Shown here: positions 34,500 to 46,000 of the stretch, in pieces
Numbering within the stretch: position 1 is the stretch's first letter
Layout: each line of letters opens with the position of its first letter
Source: Ophiura sarsii
Lineage: Eukaryota > Echinodermata > Ophiuroidea > Amphilepidida > Ophiuridae
Length of the DNA stretch: 64,000 nucleotides
Assembly (NCBI GenBank): GCA_035610835.1
Contig: CM069454.1
Span: 682,001-746,000, forward strand
Direction of reading: 5' to 3'
Program-made: the position numbers and the translations under genes
The notes under the pieces: generated by a model
Databases searched by the model: none
What the model saw: only the letters and a program-made list of their open reading frames with translations
Told to the model about the DNA's origin: nothing

Positions 34500-35534
34500 A
34501 TTCAGTGTTGCCTATGACGGTTATAAAATTAAATCTCAGGACTGTATTAGTTATCTTGGTGTTTCTATGGAAAGCACGCTCTCTGGTGAGCACATGGTTG
34601 AATCTGTCATCAAAAAAGCTTCTAGCCGCCTCAAATTTCTCTATAGGCATGCTCACATCCTTAACCAAAAGTTACGCAAAAATCTCAGTTTCTGCTTTGA
34701 TACAATGCCACATGGATTATTGTTGTACATCTTGGTATAGTGGCATTGCTCGGCTTTATCAACAAAAACTCCAAATTACCCAAAATAAGATCGCTCGGTA
34801 CATCTTGAGTCTATCTTCCAGAGATCATATTGGGCAACCTGAACTCAACCTTTTGAAATTACTGAAATTAAAAGACAGAGTGAAACAACTGAGGCTGAAC
34901 CATGTTTTTAACATCTATAATGCCCGTGGTGCAGCTTACCTTTGTCAAAATTTCACCAGGTCGTCCAATGCACACTCCCATAGAACCAGGTCAAGTAATT
35001 CTAATTTTATTGTTCCTAGGGTTACAGGAATTGCTTCAAGCACATTCTGCTACAATGCCATTCTGGATTGGAATGCACTGCCACCAAGGATCCAGGTTTT
35101 GCCCACTAAGTGTGCCTTTAAGCAAAATGTTAAGCAACATCTGGCTACCATGTCCCTGAATCAAGAGATGTCTGATTTTACGGTGTAAGCTTGTTTCCCT
35201 GTCCCTTAATTTTTTTTCTTCTTCTTTTTCTTTGTTCGCATTCTTCACGGCCTCTGCTTTCGTTTGGGACCCCATTGGAAATAAGCTTGCTCCTTATTGT
35301 CAGGCTTAACATGCTTAATGGGCGGCTATCCTGGTATGTCAGTTTTGGTGTCAGTGTCTGCCATCCTAGATGGCATTGTGGTGAAATGTTTGTTATTTGT
35401 TGATGTGTAATTTATAATTTGTACTTTGTAAATGTAAATTGTAAAAAAAAAAATATTCTTCTATCATTTTGTTTATATTTATGCTGACGATGCCTAATAA
35501 AAACAAACAAACAAAACAAACAAACAAACAAACA
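34500..35534 (+). pseudogene. 5'-truncated LINE fragment, RT C-terminus and 3' tail
   Basis: Starts within the RT thumb (FSVAYDGYKIKSQDCISYLG). A frameshift near 34690 moves it to a second frame (CHMDYCCTSWYSGIARLYQ, then LNLLKLLKLKDRVKQLRLNH, then DWNALPPRI), ending at a stop at 35188. This is the usual C-terminal region of CR1/Jockey-type ORF2. The 3' UTR ends in a CAAA-repeat tail (about 35501-35534). Units C and B of the local duplication lack it at the matching place, confirming an insertion; no clear target duplication. Inactive: truncated and frameshifted. Confidence 0.85.
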
Positions 35535-35561
35535 ATAATTTTTGGTCTACTGTCTTTTCAG

Positions 35562-35677
35562 ATAAACACTTTCATTCAGTCGTAGTTATGGTAGTGCTTC
35601 CTCCTAGTTAAGGGTGATAGCCGTCTGCAGGATTTGCTAAGAATCACATGTTTCATGATTCATCCTGACCAAACTAG
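35562..35677 (+). ncRNA. Exon-like block A2 (non-coding)
   Basis: Acceptor tgtcttttcAG and donor GTGAGT; the counterpart B2 keeps both signals and the partial unit C keeps the acceptor. Internal length differs between copies by 34 bp and no common frame is evident, so it is probably non-coding or decayed. Confidence 0.4.
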
Positions 35678-36195
35678 GTGAGTTTTGTTAAATAGGCACC
35701 TCACATGCTCTCACCTACCTACATGTACATGATTGCTTACCAAATGAAAGGCACTTTGATCGCGCTTGGCTCCATTCCATGAACATGTTTTTGATTGACA
35801 AGATTCCAACTTTTGAGTGGTGAATATGAATCAAGTGCTTCTCTCCCAAAAGGTCGTTCTAAGCAACATGGCATCTTGCTGGGAAAATCAAAAAGCCCCA
35901 TGGGCATACACTGGTAACTGGTATATTGCTGCTATCACACATAAAAGAAGTGTTCAGTTTCTTTTCCTGTGTTTTCATTTCAGCCTGTCTCTGCGCTTCG
36001 CATGCCTGGTGTGATCTGTCACACTAATTGTTGCTGTACAATCTTGGTGCCCCAAACAAACCACAGGTTCTCTATAAGAATTTGGCAGGCTAAGGTTGTA
36101 CTGAACAACAAATCAAAACAAAGGTTGTATTGTCTGTCACTTTCTGCTGGTATTTGGGTGTCTTAGCATAGCCGCCCAAACTGCGCCATGCACCA

Positions 36196-36585
36196 TTTAT
36201 AGGTCAATAAATGTGTATGTGTTGTTTCGAAAAAAATTAGACAAATTAATGCACACGCTGATGTTGATGTGTGAAAGTGGCACGACTCCGCAGGGGAGTG
36301 CTATTGTGAGCATATCAACATTTGCGCAAGTGCATTGATTTGTCTAATTTCTCTCGAAACAAAACATACGCATTGACCTAATTCATACATGACACTATAC
36401 AAATCAAAATTCACAATCTGAGCATAGTTTTGATCTACGTAAAAACCAATAAAAACATGTTTGCTAACAACGCGCATTGAATTTAAATGACGCACACACG
36501 TAGTGCATTAGACACTAAGCTTTTAATGCACTCCACATATTTCAGTTTTTTGCTTTCTGATTGGTTCGACACTACTTAGAGTGTA
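36196..36585 (+). repeat. Palindromic dispersed repeat, copy 2
   Basis: 36207-36385 folds into a hairpin with arms of about 75 bp: 'attagacaaattaatgca' and 'tgatgttgatgtgtgaa' on the left return as 'agcatatcaacatttgcg' and 'tgcattgatttgtctaat' on the right. The tail to 36585 carries 'gtgcattagaca', 'tttctgattggttcga' and 'gtgtatgaattc'. The family recurs at 33.7, 39.6, 40.2 and 54.5 kb. Confidence 0.75.
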
Positions 36586-36799
36586 TGAATTCCACCCAGG
36601 ATGTCCTGGCGTGAACACCTGACTTATATCTATATACAAAGTTTACTTCTTTGATGGAGCCAGGTTCTCAGCAAGCAAGCGCATGTCTCTTGTCCGAGTA
36701 GCCAGGGAGAAAGGAGTTTTGATTGATAAATTGATTGATTGATTGATACACAGTTGCAGTCTGCTGTACACTGTAAATTAAGAATTTCATGTAATAATT

Positions 36800-37135
36800 A
36801 TATTGTTGTTGCTATCTACTTTAGACAGCAATCTTAATGAATAGAGATAGCCAATAGTTGTGATCTACTGTAGACCGCAATCTACATCTCATTTAATTCA
36901 GATTGCTACCTACTGAACACAACAAATTGCACATGTCATTTATTTCATGAAAACAGTTGCTGTCTACTAAAAGAGTATCTTCATTTCAATGTAAACATTA
37001 AACAATCATTTTTGGTCTAATTGTACTTTCAGATCAACACTTTCATTCTGAGATCAATCATATAGCGCCTCCTCCTAAAGGGTGATCGTCATCTGCAGGA
37101 TTTGCTGGGACAAGACTGTTGACACCAGTATCATC
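36800..37135 (+). repeat. Partial third copy (C) of the local duplication
   Basis: Resembles 34400-34500 plus 35540-35650 of unit A without the LINE, and 38800-39020 of unit B. It has the GCTGTCTAC/GTAGACAGC-type inverted words and an acceptor at 37031-37032. It provides an uninterrupted reference for the LINE insertion site. Confidence 0.7.
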
Positions 37136-37665
37136 GATGTATGCTCACATGAATCGGATTCATCGTCGCTAAACTGAAGACCCGAGGGACATAGTGTAGG
37201 TTTGTTCACGAAAGATGACCGTGTGTGAAATTTTGTGGTACCAATATTTGTATTAAATAGTCAGAAATATGGTTATGTGCTTGAAAACTTTGGTTTATGG
37301 GCTGAAAAACACTTCTTTTTTATTTTTTGCTCTTACATATTGTGTGAATTTCCAAAATGCCAAATTTCAAACATTTAAAATAATATAATCGAAGCAAACA
37401 ATTCTTGATCAATTTGTGTGCATGCTTAGCATGTATAAGTCATGAACGCAGTGAAGCAAAATTATAGCAAATCATGTGCACACTTGAATGGATTTTTACT
37501 TGAGATTTGGTTTAGAAGAAGAACATTTGAATGATTGTTTTAGTAATCTTCATTTAATAATCATCTGATCAATTTTGTATGATATGTTAGTGTTCTACAA
37601 ACATGCATCTTTGTGGCCCATATCTCAAACATTTTGTATTGACCATACTGTTTTGTTGTTTGTAG

Positions 37666-37775
37666 GAATGCTATAATACATGTAAGACTATGATCCTCTT
37701 CGGAAATGCAAGATTGGAGCAACCGGTCACTTTATATGCAAGAAAATTGCATTTTACCAGGGGCCATTTTACACA
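37666..37775 (+). ncRNA. Exon-like block B1 (non-coding)
   Basis: Counterpart of 32928-33030, with AG acceptor (tgtAG) and GTAAGT donor kept; the core reads 'aatgcaagattggagcaacc' against 'aatgcaagattgaagcaacc' in A1. Confidence 0.4.
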
Positions 37776-38912
37776 GTAAGTATAAGAGATATATTTTGGT
37801 GTTCATACCATATGTAAATCAGTGAACTTATGAACATCAGGATTTACTATCGCCCATATGCCTGCCATATAGACTTTCTGGTTACCATGGTGATACATCC
37901 TCATTAAAGAAAGTCTTATAATTTATTGTGGCTCTTCTAACCACTACTTATTGTACGTGCAGTTTAGAACATTTAGCACATTTTACTGTAGAAAAAGTAC
38001 AAGAAACTGCCTAATTCAAAGATGGCGCAAGTACAGATAAGTCTAGGCTATTCTAAACACACACACAGTGCGGCAAATCCCCCGAAACAAGCAATAGCGG
38101 TTTGGGGTGTATACACAGTCAATTGATATTGATTTTAAATTGAAACCAGGGTTAATTAATAATGCTAACAGATACAATGTAGATCGAACATTAAATGGAT
38201 GGTCTTTCACACCCAGGACTGATGATAGGAGAGGCGTACGACAACTTTGAGATGATGCATACCTCTCAAATTAGCTTATGTTTTATAATATATGATAGAG
38301 TGATTTCACGCACCGGGGAGTTACAATATAAGCAGACACTGACTTGGTGTTCATTGTGCATCTTAGGCTTTTTCGATTATTGCCATTAACGATGAGTTTG
38401 ATTTGCCTCATGATATTTCACATTTGTGCCAAATGTGTTTGTGTGTGAATACCAGCATCTATCCCACGAAGCTTTTGTTGTGAATATTGCACGAGTAATG
38501 TAATCTATAGACAAAGGTCCATGATGGTCAAAAGTTTTAGGGGAGGGTTAACAAACCCTACACAGTTTTTAAAGGTGAGTAAATAACAATACAATTGCTT
38601 TGCAATCATCCAGTGAGTGCCCGTTGATCAATTGGAACAGGTGGGTGCAGCCATCGATCAAAACTAAATAATAATGTACGTTAAACCTTCCCGATTATAT
38701 TTTCCATAAACCTGCCTGCGGCGATTGAGTTTTCTCTTTGGATTCATAACATGTTTTACAGTAAACATTTGATTTATCGATTGACAGTAATCTAAATGAA
38801 TTGAGATAGACTGTAGACAGCAAATTACACATGTCATTTACACAGTTGCTGTCTACTATGAAAGTATCTTCATTTCATTGTGAACATCAATCATTTTGTG
38901 TCTGTCTTTCAG

Positions 38913-39062
38913 ATAAATACTTTAATTCCTAGAGCAATCGTGGTCATCATGGTAGTGCTTCCTCCTAAGGGTGATAGCCATTTGCGGGATTTGATGGAAC
39001 GAGACTGTTGAAGCCAGTAAAAAAACCACATAATGTTTCATGATTCATACTGACCAAACTAG
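38913..39062 (+). ncRNA. Exon-like block B2 (non-coding)
   Basis: Counterpart of 35562-35677; acceptor tctgtctttcAG and donor GTGAGT kept, both copies ending 'tgaccaaactag'. Confidence 0.4.
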
Positions 39063-39542
39063 GTGAGTTTTGTATAGGCACCTCATCTCATCACATGTAC
39101 GCTCTCGCCTCTTAAGAGAATGGAATTACCTACATTAGTGCTAACAATATGAAAAGCACTCTGATCGCGCTTGACTCCATTTCATGAACATGTCATGCAA
39201 TGTTTTGGATTTAGTTGAGGTAAATGCATGATTGACAGGTTCCAACTTTTGAGTAGTGAATATGAATCGAGTCCTGTGGAGTGCTTCTTTCCCAAAAGGT
39301 GGGTGCGGATGGTCCCGCGATCGAATCGGGGGGGGGGGGGGTGCTGGGTGATTTTTCGGGTAAAAAAACCAGTACTTTTTCCCCCTCCCCCGATCACGCA
39401 CAAATACCTAGCGTTGATTAACCCTAACCCAACTGAATCTGAAACTGAAACTGAATCTCACTAAATCTAACTGCCAGAAACTATCTCCAGGCACGTGCTG
39501 CTGCATTGCGTCGATGACGTCACCTACTGCAGGCATATGTGG

Positions 39543-39602
39543 GCTGGCAGTTCAGCTCAGTTGGTAGAGGGACAGACTTGGGTGCGGATGGTCCCCCGAT
39601 CA
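39543..39602 (+). repeat. tRNA-like block, probably a SINE head or tRNA pseudogene
   Basis: 'cagctcagttggtagag' is a good box A (A-arm/D-loop) match; 'ggtcccccgatca' resembles a degraded box B/T-arm. An anticodon stem cannot be folded and the acceptor ends do not pair, so this is not a functional tRNA. A partial second copy of the downstream half lies at 39299-39330 and 39380-39415. Confidence 0.4.
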
Positions 39603-39623
39603 CGCACAAAAACCTAGCTTTAC

Positions 39624-39772
39624 TAATGCGCCAATGTTGATATGTTCACAATAGCACTCTCCTGCCCGGTCATGCCATTATTTACACATCAACATCATCG
39701 CACATGCATTTATTTGTCTAATTTATCTCGAAACAACACATACGCATTTATTGACCTTCAATTCATAAATGT
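39624..39772 (+). repeat. Palindromic dispersed repeat, partial copy 3
   Basis: 'atgttgatatgttcacaata', 'cacatcaacatcatcgcaca' and 'cgaaacaacacatacgcatt' match the family at 36.2 kb in reverse orientation. Confidence 0.65.
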
Positions 39773-40189
39773 CGTTGCTGCCATCACACACAAAGAGAAG
39801 GTTTTCTACAAAGTTTGTGTTCACGCTTGTAGCATGTTATTATGGCCGGAGTTGCATTCCCAAGAGCTGTAACCATGTTTTGTGCTTCTCTCTTTTTTAA
39901 ACATTGACATAGCAGGGCGAACCTCTCTTTCAGCTCACCATGCAAGACTTTCTGCTAAGCGATTCTTGGCCTGATGCAGGAGTGCTGATCTGCATTCTCC
40001 TGATGTTACCAGTTTGTGAGAGATGTGTGCTTGTGTGTCATAGCCGCTGCCACCGTTGTTTGGTTTAAATGTAATGTCTAAAAAGTGTTCAGTTTCTGTT
40101 CCTTTGTTTATGAATGAAATTACAGCCTTCCTCTGCGCAACGCATCCTTGGTGTGATCGGTCACCGGAGCCCCAAACAAACCTCATTCA

Positions 40190-40605
40190 TACACTCTTAG
40201 TAGAGTCGAACCAATCAGAAAGCAAGAAACTAAAATGTGTGGAGTGCATTGAAAGTGTCCAATGCACTTTGTGTGTGCTTTGCGTTGTTTTTAATTGTTG
40301 TTCAGGAATTTCTGGTTCGCCAATTTTCACTGCAGGTGATAGAAAACTTGTTAACATGTTTTTATTCATTTTTAAATAGATCAAAATTATGCTCAAATTG
40401 TGAATTTTGATGTGTATAGTGCAGTGTATGAATTAGGTCAATACCAGCGTATGTTTCGTCTCTAGAAAAATTACAAAAGTCAATGCACTTACTCAAATGT
40501 TGATATGCTCACAACATTATTCACACATCAACATCGATCAGCGCGCATGCATTCATTTGTCTATTTGTCTTAAAACAACACATACACACTTATTGACCTA
40601 TAATT
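40190..40605 (-). repeat. Palindromic dispersed repeat, copy 4
   Basis: Reverse-orientation copy: 'acactcttagtagagtcgaa', 'ccaatcagaaagcaagaaac', 'gtgcattgaaagtgtc' and, at the right, 'caacatcgatcagcgcgcat' followed by 'ttattgacctataatt'. Confidence 0.68.
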
Positions 40606-41342
40606 AATTCCATTTGATCTTACAAGTAACACTGTTTATTTTCTTGACTAAAGGGATTGCTTTTGTTTAGGAAGTTGGTTCTCTGCAAGAATATCTTGCA
40701 TGATGTGTATATGGCGCAGTGAATTTGGCAGGCTAAGGTTGTACTGTCTGATGCATTTTGTTGGTATTGGGGTGTCACACGTTCATAGCCGCCCAAACTG
40801 CGCCATATATATACCATTTCCATCCAGGATGTCCTGGCGAGATCCCCTGACTTGTACAAAGTTTACCTTTTTGATGGGGTCAGGTTCTCAGAAGCAGTCT
40901 CTTATCTTTCGTGTGTAAAAGGGACACCAATTATTAGAAACCATGTTTTCATTACCAAGTAATTGTTATGCATTTTCTTTTTTTCTTCACCCAGTTGCAT
41001 TGTACATACATTTTAAAATAACAATATCAGCCTTTCCACTGTGTCCATCCTAAGTTGAGCGGTTGTATCTTTTGTTTTAGATTTACACATGGGATGTCAG
41101 TCTTTTGACTCCACCCACAAAGTATTGTACCCTTCACTTTTATTTTTTACCCAATTTTTTTCTCAAGAGTGAAAAATATTGAAAATTCCATTGTTTTACA
41201 GCCTAAAACACACTACACCAACACAAATTTTGACCACCAATTTAGTTTTTCACACTCGAAAATTTTACCCAGGGAACTTGCAGAATGTGATGTTACAGTG
41301 GGATTGTTATGCTGATGTTCATGGGGCGAGGTGACGCAACAG

Positions 41343-41349
41343 TATAAAG
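41343..41349 (+). promoter_or_regulatory. TATA-like motif
   Basis: TATAAAG about 330 bp upstream of the first candidate exon at 41677, with a GC-richer stretch just before it. Only a weak candidate promoter. Confidence 0.2.
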
Positions 41350-41676
41350 AGCTCATGTACATTATTGCTGTGCCGTTGTTCACTTGGTGGATCGTTTCAG
41401 TTCAGGTGTTTGTTGATTTCAATTGACATACGAATTGAGGCGATTCCCATACAACCTTGCCCCCCCATGCCTCCTTCAGACCGTACAGATTGAAGAAGGC
41501 ATGATTATTATTATGATTTTGTACGTTCATAATATGTATTCAACGCTGACCCAAGCGAGAGTTTTTTTCTTTTGCATACACCGCTTCATGTATCTTTTCA
41601 GGATTGTACCCACTTTTAAGGCCATTGATTCATTATCATCAGTCTTGCCTCTTTTTTTCTTCTTTTTTTTTTACAG

Positions 41677-41819
41677 ATCATGATGAGGTCAGTTTAGGAA
41701 TGGTGCTTCTGCCAAGTAATACGACTTTGATACTGTGCCTGCATCTGATGTCAGTAGAGATGTACCATCAACATCTTTTCCGTCTGCAGCAGAAGATAGT
41801 CAAGTTGATTCCTCTAAAG
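41677..41819 (+). CDS. Candidate exon 1 of an unidentified gene
   Basis: Preceded by a strong pyrimidine tract and AG (41675-41676) and followed by GTATAT. The second half reads an acidic, Ser-rich stretch (YDFDTVPASDVSRDVPSTS, then FPSAAEDSQVDSSK) in the frame that joins the next exon at phase 1. That frame is closed by a stop at 41717, while a neighbouring frame (HDEVSLGMVLLPSN) is open before it. This looks like a one-base frameshift within the exon, or a different exon start. Confidence 0.4.
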
Positions 41820-42275
41820 GTATATTTCCCTTACGCATGGTTCACTATGAAGGTGTGTCGACTTTATATTGTCGGTTCCCCATTCATGACCAAAAAGTAC
41901 TCAATTCTATTCCTCTCGACAGTGATAAAACATAATTGACCAAAATATGAGGAAAAACAGGCCAAATACAGTGGACAAGAAATTAAGGTGCTAGTCAACT
42001 ATATTATTGCAAAAATAAAATAACCAAAACATTAACAAAAAAAGGTTTCAGGGATCAAGGAAAAATATTTGCTGTCTGAAAATTCTTTGGTTACACATGT
42101 TCGCAGTGCTCTTTATTGCGCTAAAACTAAGTGACAACAGACCTCAAGACCTTGTCCGGTAAAGGCACGTATTTAAAAGTTCCATGTTTTATTTGTATTT
42201 CCTTCATAATTCTGATGATACAATGTCAAGCTTGTGCAGGTGCTAAATCTTGTTTTCATGTATTCTTTCATATAG

Positions 42276-42482
42276 GTCCCAAGGCACCAGCCGATATGAA
42301 TCCCAGCCTGCAACTTCTGGTAGACGAGCTGTTAGAAGCTGGTGATGGCATTTCCATAGAGGATACAGTTTATAAGGCCAGGCTAGCTCTTGGCATCTAT
42401 GATTTTCCCGGCTGTGGAAAAGTGACAAAGGGGGCAGGTTCAGGAGCAAAGGAGCACTGCTGTCGAAAGTGTGTGATAAAGG
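42276..42482 (+). CDS. Candidate exon 2 of an unidentified gene
   Basis: Acceptor AG at 42274-42275 and a GTTAGT donor at 42483. In the phase set by the previous exon it reads 69 residues: SLQLLVDELLEAGDGISI, then YKARLALGIYDFPGCGKV, then a Cys-rich end (EHCCRKCVIK). The first part suits an amphipathic helix; the four clustered Cys could bind zinc. No family was recognised. Protein-like composition and phase-1 boundaries on both sides support a real or formerly real exon. Confidence 0.5.
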
Positions 42483-43012
42483 GTTAGTAAATCATTTTAA
42501 TTACCGTATTGAGGCTAACAAGGATGCACTCTTTCGCATGGGTAGCAATGATTAAGACCCAAACGTCCAGGGATCTTTTTTCACTCCCATGCATGTAAAG
42601 GAACTATAGGAAGAATCTAAAAATTTATATTTTTGCCATGAGCGACTGCAGGCTACAGGTCCAAAAGTTGGGGGTTTAATTTCGCCCCTGAGCTTTCAAT
42701 AAGTCACATTATGAGGGATGAACATTCATTCATAGGGGTCATTAACCCCCATCAAGGGTTAATGCATTGCTACCCCTGCTCTAAATTTGTATCCTTCGAG
42801 AAAACTTGCTTCATTGCATGCATCAAACTCTTTATGTTATCGAAACAAGGAGTTTGAGGTCAGTCAAAAAGTGAAAAAATTATGTGATCTATACTTCACT
42901 GCATTGCACTATGTATGCTCAGATGATTATGTCAGGTATAAAACGTTTGCTTATGCGCTTTGAGTGAGATTTGGGTGGGTTAGGGTTAATATTTCTCAGC
43001 CAAGGAATAAAG

Positions 43013-46000
43013 AACCAGGTATAAAACATGTCACACAGAATCGGACTAAATTGCCATGATCTCATCAGGATAAAACATGTCACACAGATTCTGACCAAAT
43101 TACCTTGATGTTATCTGGGTAATACATGTCACACAGAATCGGACCAAATTGCCATGATCTCATTCGAGTATAAAACATGTCACACAGATCCAGACCAAAT
43201 TACCCTGATGTTATCATCAGGTATAAAACATGTCACACAGAATCGGACCAAATTGCCATGATCTCATCAGGATAAAACATGTCACACAGATTCTGACCAA
43301 ATTACCTTGATGTTATCTGGGTAATACATGTCACACAGAATCGGACCAAATTGCCATGATCTCATTCGAGTATAAAACATGTCACACAGATCCAGACCAA
43401 ATTACCCTGATGTTATCATCAGGTATAAAACATGTCACACAGAATCGGACCAAATTGCCATGATCTCATCAGAATAAAACATGTCACACAGATTCTGACC
43501 AAATTACCTTAATATGTCGCACAGAATCGCACCAAATTGCCATGATCTCATCGGGTATAAAACATGTTTGTCACACAGATTCAGACCGAATTGCCATGAT
43601 GTTATCTGGGTAAAACAAGTCGCACAGAATCGCACCAAATTGCCATGATCTCATCGGGTATAAAACATGTTTGTCACACAGATTCAGACCAAATTACCCT
43701 GATGTTATCTGGGTAAAACAAGTTGCACAGAATCGCACCAAATTGCCATGATCTCATCAGGTATAAAACATGTTTGTCACACAGATTCAGACCAAATTGC
43801 CATGATCTCATCGGGTTTAAAACATGTTTGTCACACAGATTCAGACCAAATTGCCATGATGTTATCTGGGTAAAACAAGTCGCACAGAATCGCACCAAAT
43901 TGCCATGATCTCATCGGGTATAAAACATGTTTGTCACACAGATTCAGACCAAATTGCCATGATGTTATCTGGGTAAAACAAGTCGCACAGATTCAAACCA
44001 AATTGCCATAATCTCATCGGGTATAAAACATGTTTGTCACACAGATTCAGACCAAATTGCCATGATGTTATCTGGGTAGAACAAGTCACACAGAATCGCA
44101 TCAAATTGCCATGATCTCATCGGGTATAAAACATGTTTGTCACACAGAATCGGACCAAATTGCTATGATGCTATCTGGGTAAAACAAGTCGCACAGAATC
44201 GCACCAAATTGCCATGATCTTATCGGGTATAAAACATGTTTGTCACACAGATTCAGACCAAATTACCATGATGTTATCTGGGTAAAACAAGTCGCACAGA
44301 ATCGCACCAAATTGCCATGATCTTTTCGGGTATAAAACATGTTTGTCACACAGATTCAGACCAAATTACCCTGATGTTATCTGGGTAAAACAAGTCGCAC
44401 AGAATCGCACCAAATTGCCATGATCTCATCGGGTATAAAACATGTTTGTCACACAGATTCAGACCAAATTACCCTGATGTTATCTGGGTAAAACAAGTCG
44501 CACAGAATCGCACCAAATTACCATGATCTCATCGGGTATAAAACATGTTTGTCACACAGATTCAGACCAAATTGCCATGATGTTATCTGGGTAAAACAAG
44601 TCGCACAGATTCAGACCAAATTGCCATGATCTCATCGGGTATAAAACATGTTTGTCACACAGATTCAGACCAAATTGCCATGATGTTATCTGAGTAAAAC
44701 AAGTCACACAGAATCGCACCAAATTGCCATGATCTCATCGGGTATAAAACATGTTTGTCACACAGAATCGGACCAAATTGCCATGATGTTATCTGGGTAA
44801 AACAAGTCACACAGAATCGCACCAAATTGCCATGATCTTATCGGGTATAAAACATGTTTGTCACACAGATTCAGACCAAATTACCCTAATGTTATCTGGG
44901 TAAAACAAGTCGCACAGAATCGCACCAAATTGCCATGATCTCATCGGGTATAAAACATGTTTGTCACACAGATTCAGACCAAATTACCATGATGTTATCT
45001 GGGTAAAACAAGTCGCACAGAATCGCACCAAATTGCCATGATCTTATCGGGTATAAAAACATGTTTGTCACACAGATTCAGACCAAATTACCCTGATGTT
45101 ATCTGGGTAAAACAAGTCGCACAGAATCACACCAAATTGCCATGATCTCATCGGGTATAAAACATGTTTGTCACACAGATTCAGACCAAATTACCCTGAT
45201 GTTATCTGGGTAAAACAAGTCGCACAGATTCAGACCAAATTGCCATGATCTCATCGGGTATAAAACATGTTTGTCACACAGATTCAGACCAAATTGCCAT
45301 GATGTTATCTGGGTAAAACAAGTCGCACAGAATCGCACCAAATTGCCATGATCTCATCGGGTATAAAACATGTTTGTCACACAGATTCAGACCAAATTGC
45401 CATGATGTTATCTGGGTAAAACAAGTCGCACAGATTCAGACCAAATTTCCATGATCTCATCGGGTATAAAACATGTTTGTCACACAGATTCAGACCAAAT
45501 TGCCATGATGTTATCTGGGTAAAACAAGTCACACAGAATCGCACCAAATTGCCATGATCTCATCGGGTATAAAACATGTTTGTCAGTTGTCACACAGAAT
45601 CGGACCAAATTGCCATGATGTTATCTGGGTAAAACAAGTCGCACAGAATCGCACCAAATTGCCATGATCTCATCGGGTATAAAACATGTTTGTCACACAG
45701 ATTCAGACCAAATTACCCTGATGTTATCTGGGTAAAACAAGTCGCACACAATCGCACCAAATTGCCATAATCTCATCGGGTATAAAACATGTTTGTCACA
45801 CAGATTCAGACCAAATTACCCTGATGTTATCTGGGTAAAACAAGTCGCACAGAATCGCACCAAATTACCATGATCTCATCGGGTATAAAACATGTTTGTC
45901 ACACAGATTCAGACCAAATTGCCATGATGTTATCTGGGTAAAACAAGTCGCACAGATTCAGACCAAATTGCCATGATCTCATCGGGTATAAAACATGTTT

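Larger units (their letters stand above)
32904..36672 (+). repeat. Local duplication unit A
   Basis: Matches unit B (37640-40892) in order along its length: 'gaccatac' with an exon-like block; 'atgcctgccat' and 'ttaccatggtgata'; the 'aacctgcctgc' and 'ctagacagcaaattaca' region; an exon-like block; 'aaagtgttcagtttct'; 'tttggcaggctaaggttgta'; 'agccgcccaaactgcgcca'; 'aggatgtcctggcg'. A carries three insertions absent from B. Divergence is substantial, so the duplication is old. Confidence 0.82.
37640..40892 (+). repeat. Local duplication unit B
   Basis: Second full copy of the 32.9-36.7 kb unit, without the three insertions found in A. It has its own additions, including a G14 run, a tRNA-like block near 39.55 kb and palindromic repeat copies. 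Confidence 0.82.

Noticed and set aside
39543..39602. Functional tRNA gene
   Set aside because: Box A is good but the anticodon stem and acceptor stem cannot be formed; more likely a SINE head or pseudogene.
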